A stretch of DNA of 15,257 nucleotides, taken from Hyphomicrobiaceae bacterium. Lineage in GTDB: Bacteria > Pseudomonadota > Alphaproteobacteria > Rhizobiales > Hyphomicrobiaceae. The stretch is taken from positions 1 to 15,257 of the forward strand of contig JANYHP010000307.1 of NCBI GenBank assembly GCA_025359005.1, read 5' to 3'. The translations under genes and the position numbers were made by a program. Shown here in pieces: positions 14,606-15,257 of this stretch. The notes under the pieces were generated by a model. It did no database searches and was not told the DNA's origin. It was given only the letters and a program-made list of their open reading frames with translations. Each line of letters begins with the position of its first letter. The stretch's first letter is position 1.

Positions 14606-15257
14606 ATGCCCCACACCGCTGCCCTCACAACGCTGCAACACACACCAGCCCGGCCTGCCTGCGCCCGGACTACAAGGCGCCGCCTGAAGCAAGCGCCAAG
14701 CCTCAACGCGTGCATAGCCCTCTTGCTCTTTTGGATGACAGCATTGGCGATGCTCCTCGCCGATCTGCCTTCAGCAACAGCCGCACCGAATAACGAGTTC
14801 ACAATCAAGGCCAAGCAAGCCATCGTGATGGACGCCACCTCTGGCGCCGTACTGTTCCAGTACAATGCTGACGAACTCTTCCCACCTGCCAGCACGAGCA
14901 AGCTGATGACGGCCGCCGTCGTCTTCCGGGCCCTCAAGGACGGCAAGCGCTCCCTCGACGATGAGCTGCCCATGAGTGAGTACGCATGGCGCACGGGCGG
15001 CGCCCCTTCGCGGACCTCGGCAATGATGGTACCGCTGAACACACGCACCCGCATTGGCGACCTGCTGCGCGGCATGATCGTGGAATCAGGCAACGACGCG
15101 GCCATCGCGCTCGCCGAAGGGCTGGCTGGCTCCGAAATCGCTTTCTCCCAGATGATGGAAGCGGAGGCGCGCCGCATCGGACTTACCAAGTCCACGTTCC
15201 GCAATGCCACCGGCTTCTTCCATCCCGAGCACCTTATGACGGCGCGCGAACTTGCCG
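14606..15257 (+). CDS. D-alanyl-D-alanine carboxypeptidase (PBP5/6 type, peptidase S11), N-terminal part
   Basis: The gene runs off the window after 217 residues. The mature part begins around FTIKAKQAIVMDATSGAVLF and has PPASTSKLMTAAVVF with the SxxK nucleophile motif at 96-99 (Ser96, Lys99). MIVESGNDAAIALAEG carries the SxN motif at 161-163, then STFRNATGFFHPEHLMTAREL. The KTG motif would lie past the end. Such enzymes trim the terminal D-Ala from peptidoglycan stem peptides in the periplasm. The N-terminus has an Arg-rich stretch (RTTRRRLK, 21-28), a hydrophobic helix at about 37-53 and LPSATAAP, fitting a signal peptide with cleavage near residue 59. The start is uncertain: in-frame ATGs at 14561, 14585 and 14591 are possible, none with a clear ribosome binding site. 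It is divergent from imuA. Confidence 0.9.
   Translation, partial: MPHTAALTTLQHTPARPACARTTRRRLKQAPSLNACIALLLFWMTALAMLLADLPSATAAPNNEFTIKAKQAIVMDATSGAVLFQYNADELFPPASTSKLMTAAVVFRALKDGKRSLDDELPMSEYAWRTGGAPSRTSAMMVPLNTRTRIGDLLRGMIVESGNDAAIALAEGLAGSEIAFSQMMEAEARRIGLTKSTFRNATGFFHPEHLMTARELA

Noticed and set aside
14383..15210. A minus-strand open frame of 275 codons
   Set aside because: It is antisense to the carboxypeptidase gene, which has clear SxxK and SxN motifs, and it spans the LexA operator and imuA promoter.

Overview
The window looks like chromosomal DNA of a GC-rich alphaproteobacterium, most likely in or near the Hyphomicrobiales. Three things point there: the rplU-rpmA-GNAT gene order, an imuA-imuB-dnaE2 translesion-synthesis operon, and a LexA operator of the alphaproteobacterial GTTC-N7-GTTC type. 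I cannot name a genus. No rRNA, tRNA, CRISPR array, insertion sequence or phage gene was seen.

Layout. Positions 1-1000, minus strand: a Uma2-family nuclease-like gene cut by one in-frame amber codon and followed directly by a 15-bp inverted repeat. Positions 996-2609, minus: a clear promoter, then rplU (L21), rpmA (L27), an intrinsic terminator and a GNAT acetyltransferase whose start lies just past the terminator. Positions 2636-5541, minus: a serine hydrolase of the class C beta-lactamase type that is frameshifted once near its N-terminus, then aat (N-end-rule leucyl/phenylalanyl-tRNA-protein transferase) and sfsA. Positions 5793-7625, plus: a GT4 glycosyltransferase and a single-domain CinA/MoeA-like protein. 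Positions 8021-14462, minus: the SOS mutasome operon imuA-imuB-dnaE2. From 14606 to the end, plus: the N-terminal part of a D-alanyl-D-alanine carboxypeptidase.

The mutasome operon is the most informative part. Its promoter has a consensus -35, a 17-bp spacer and a near-consensus -10. Three GTTC half-sites spaced exactly 11 bp apart lie over the spacer and -10, giving two overlapping LexA boxes. The transcript then has a leader of about 200 nt with several hairpins. imuA and imuB overlap by 95 nt. DnaE2 and ImuB, which act in the same complex, each carry a GC-rich in-frame insert, and the two inserts share sequence: apparently the same roughly 115-130 bp repeat element sits in both genes, read in different frames.

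Two other genes (Uma2 and the serine hydrolase) are each broken by a single-nucleotide change while the rest of the protein still reads well. That fits either very recent decay or errors in the assembled sequence. I see no clearly new gene system. The unusual points are regulation and repeat invasion of the SOS operon and the two one-base lesions.
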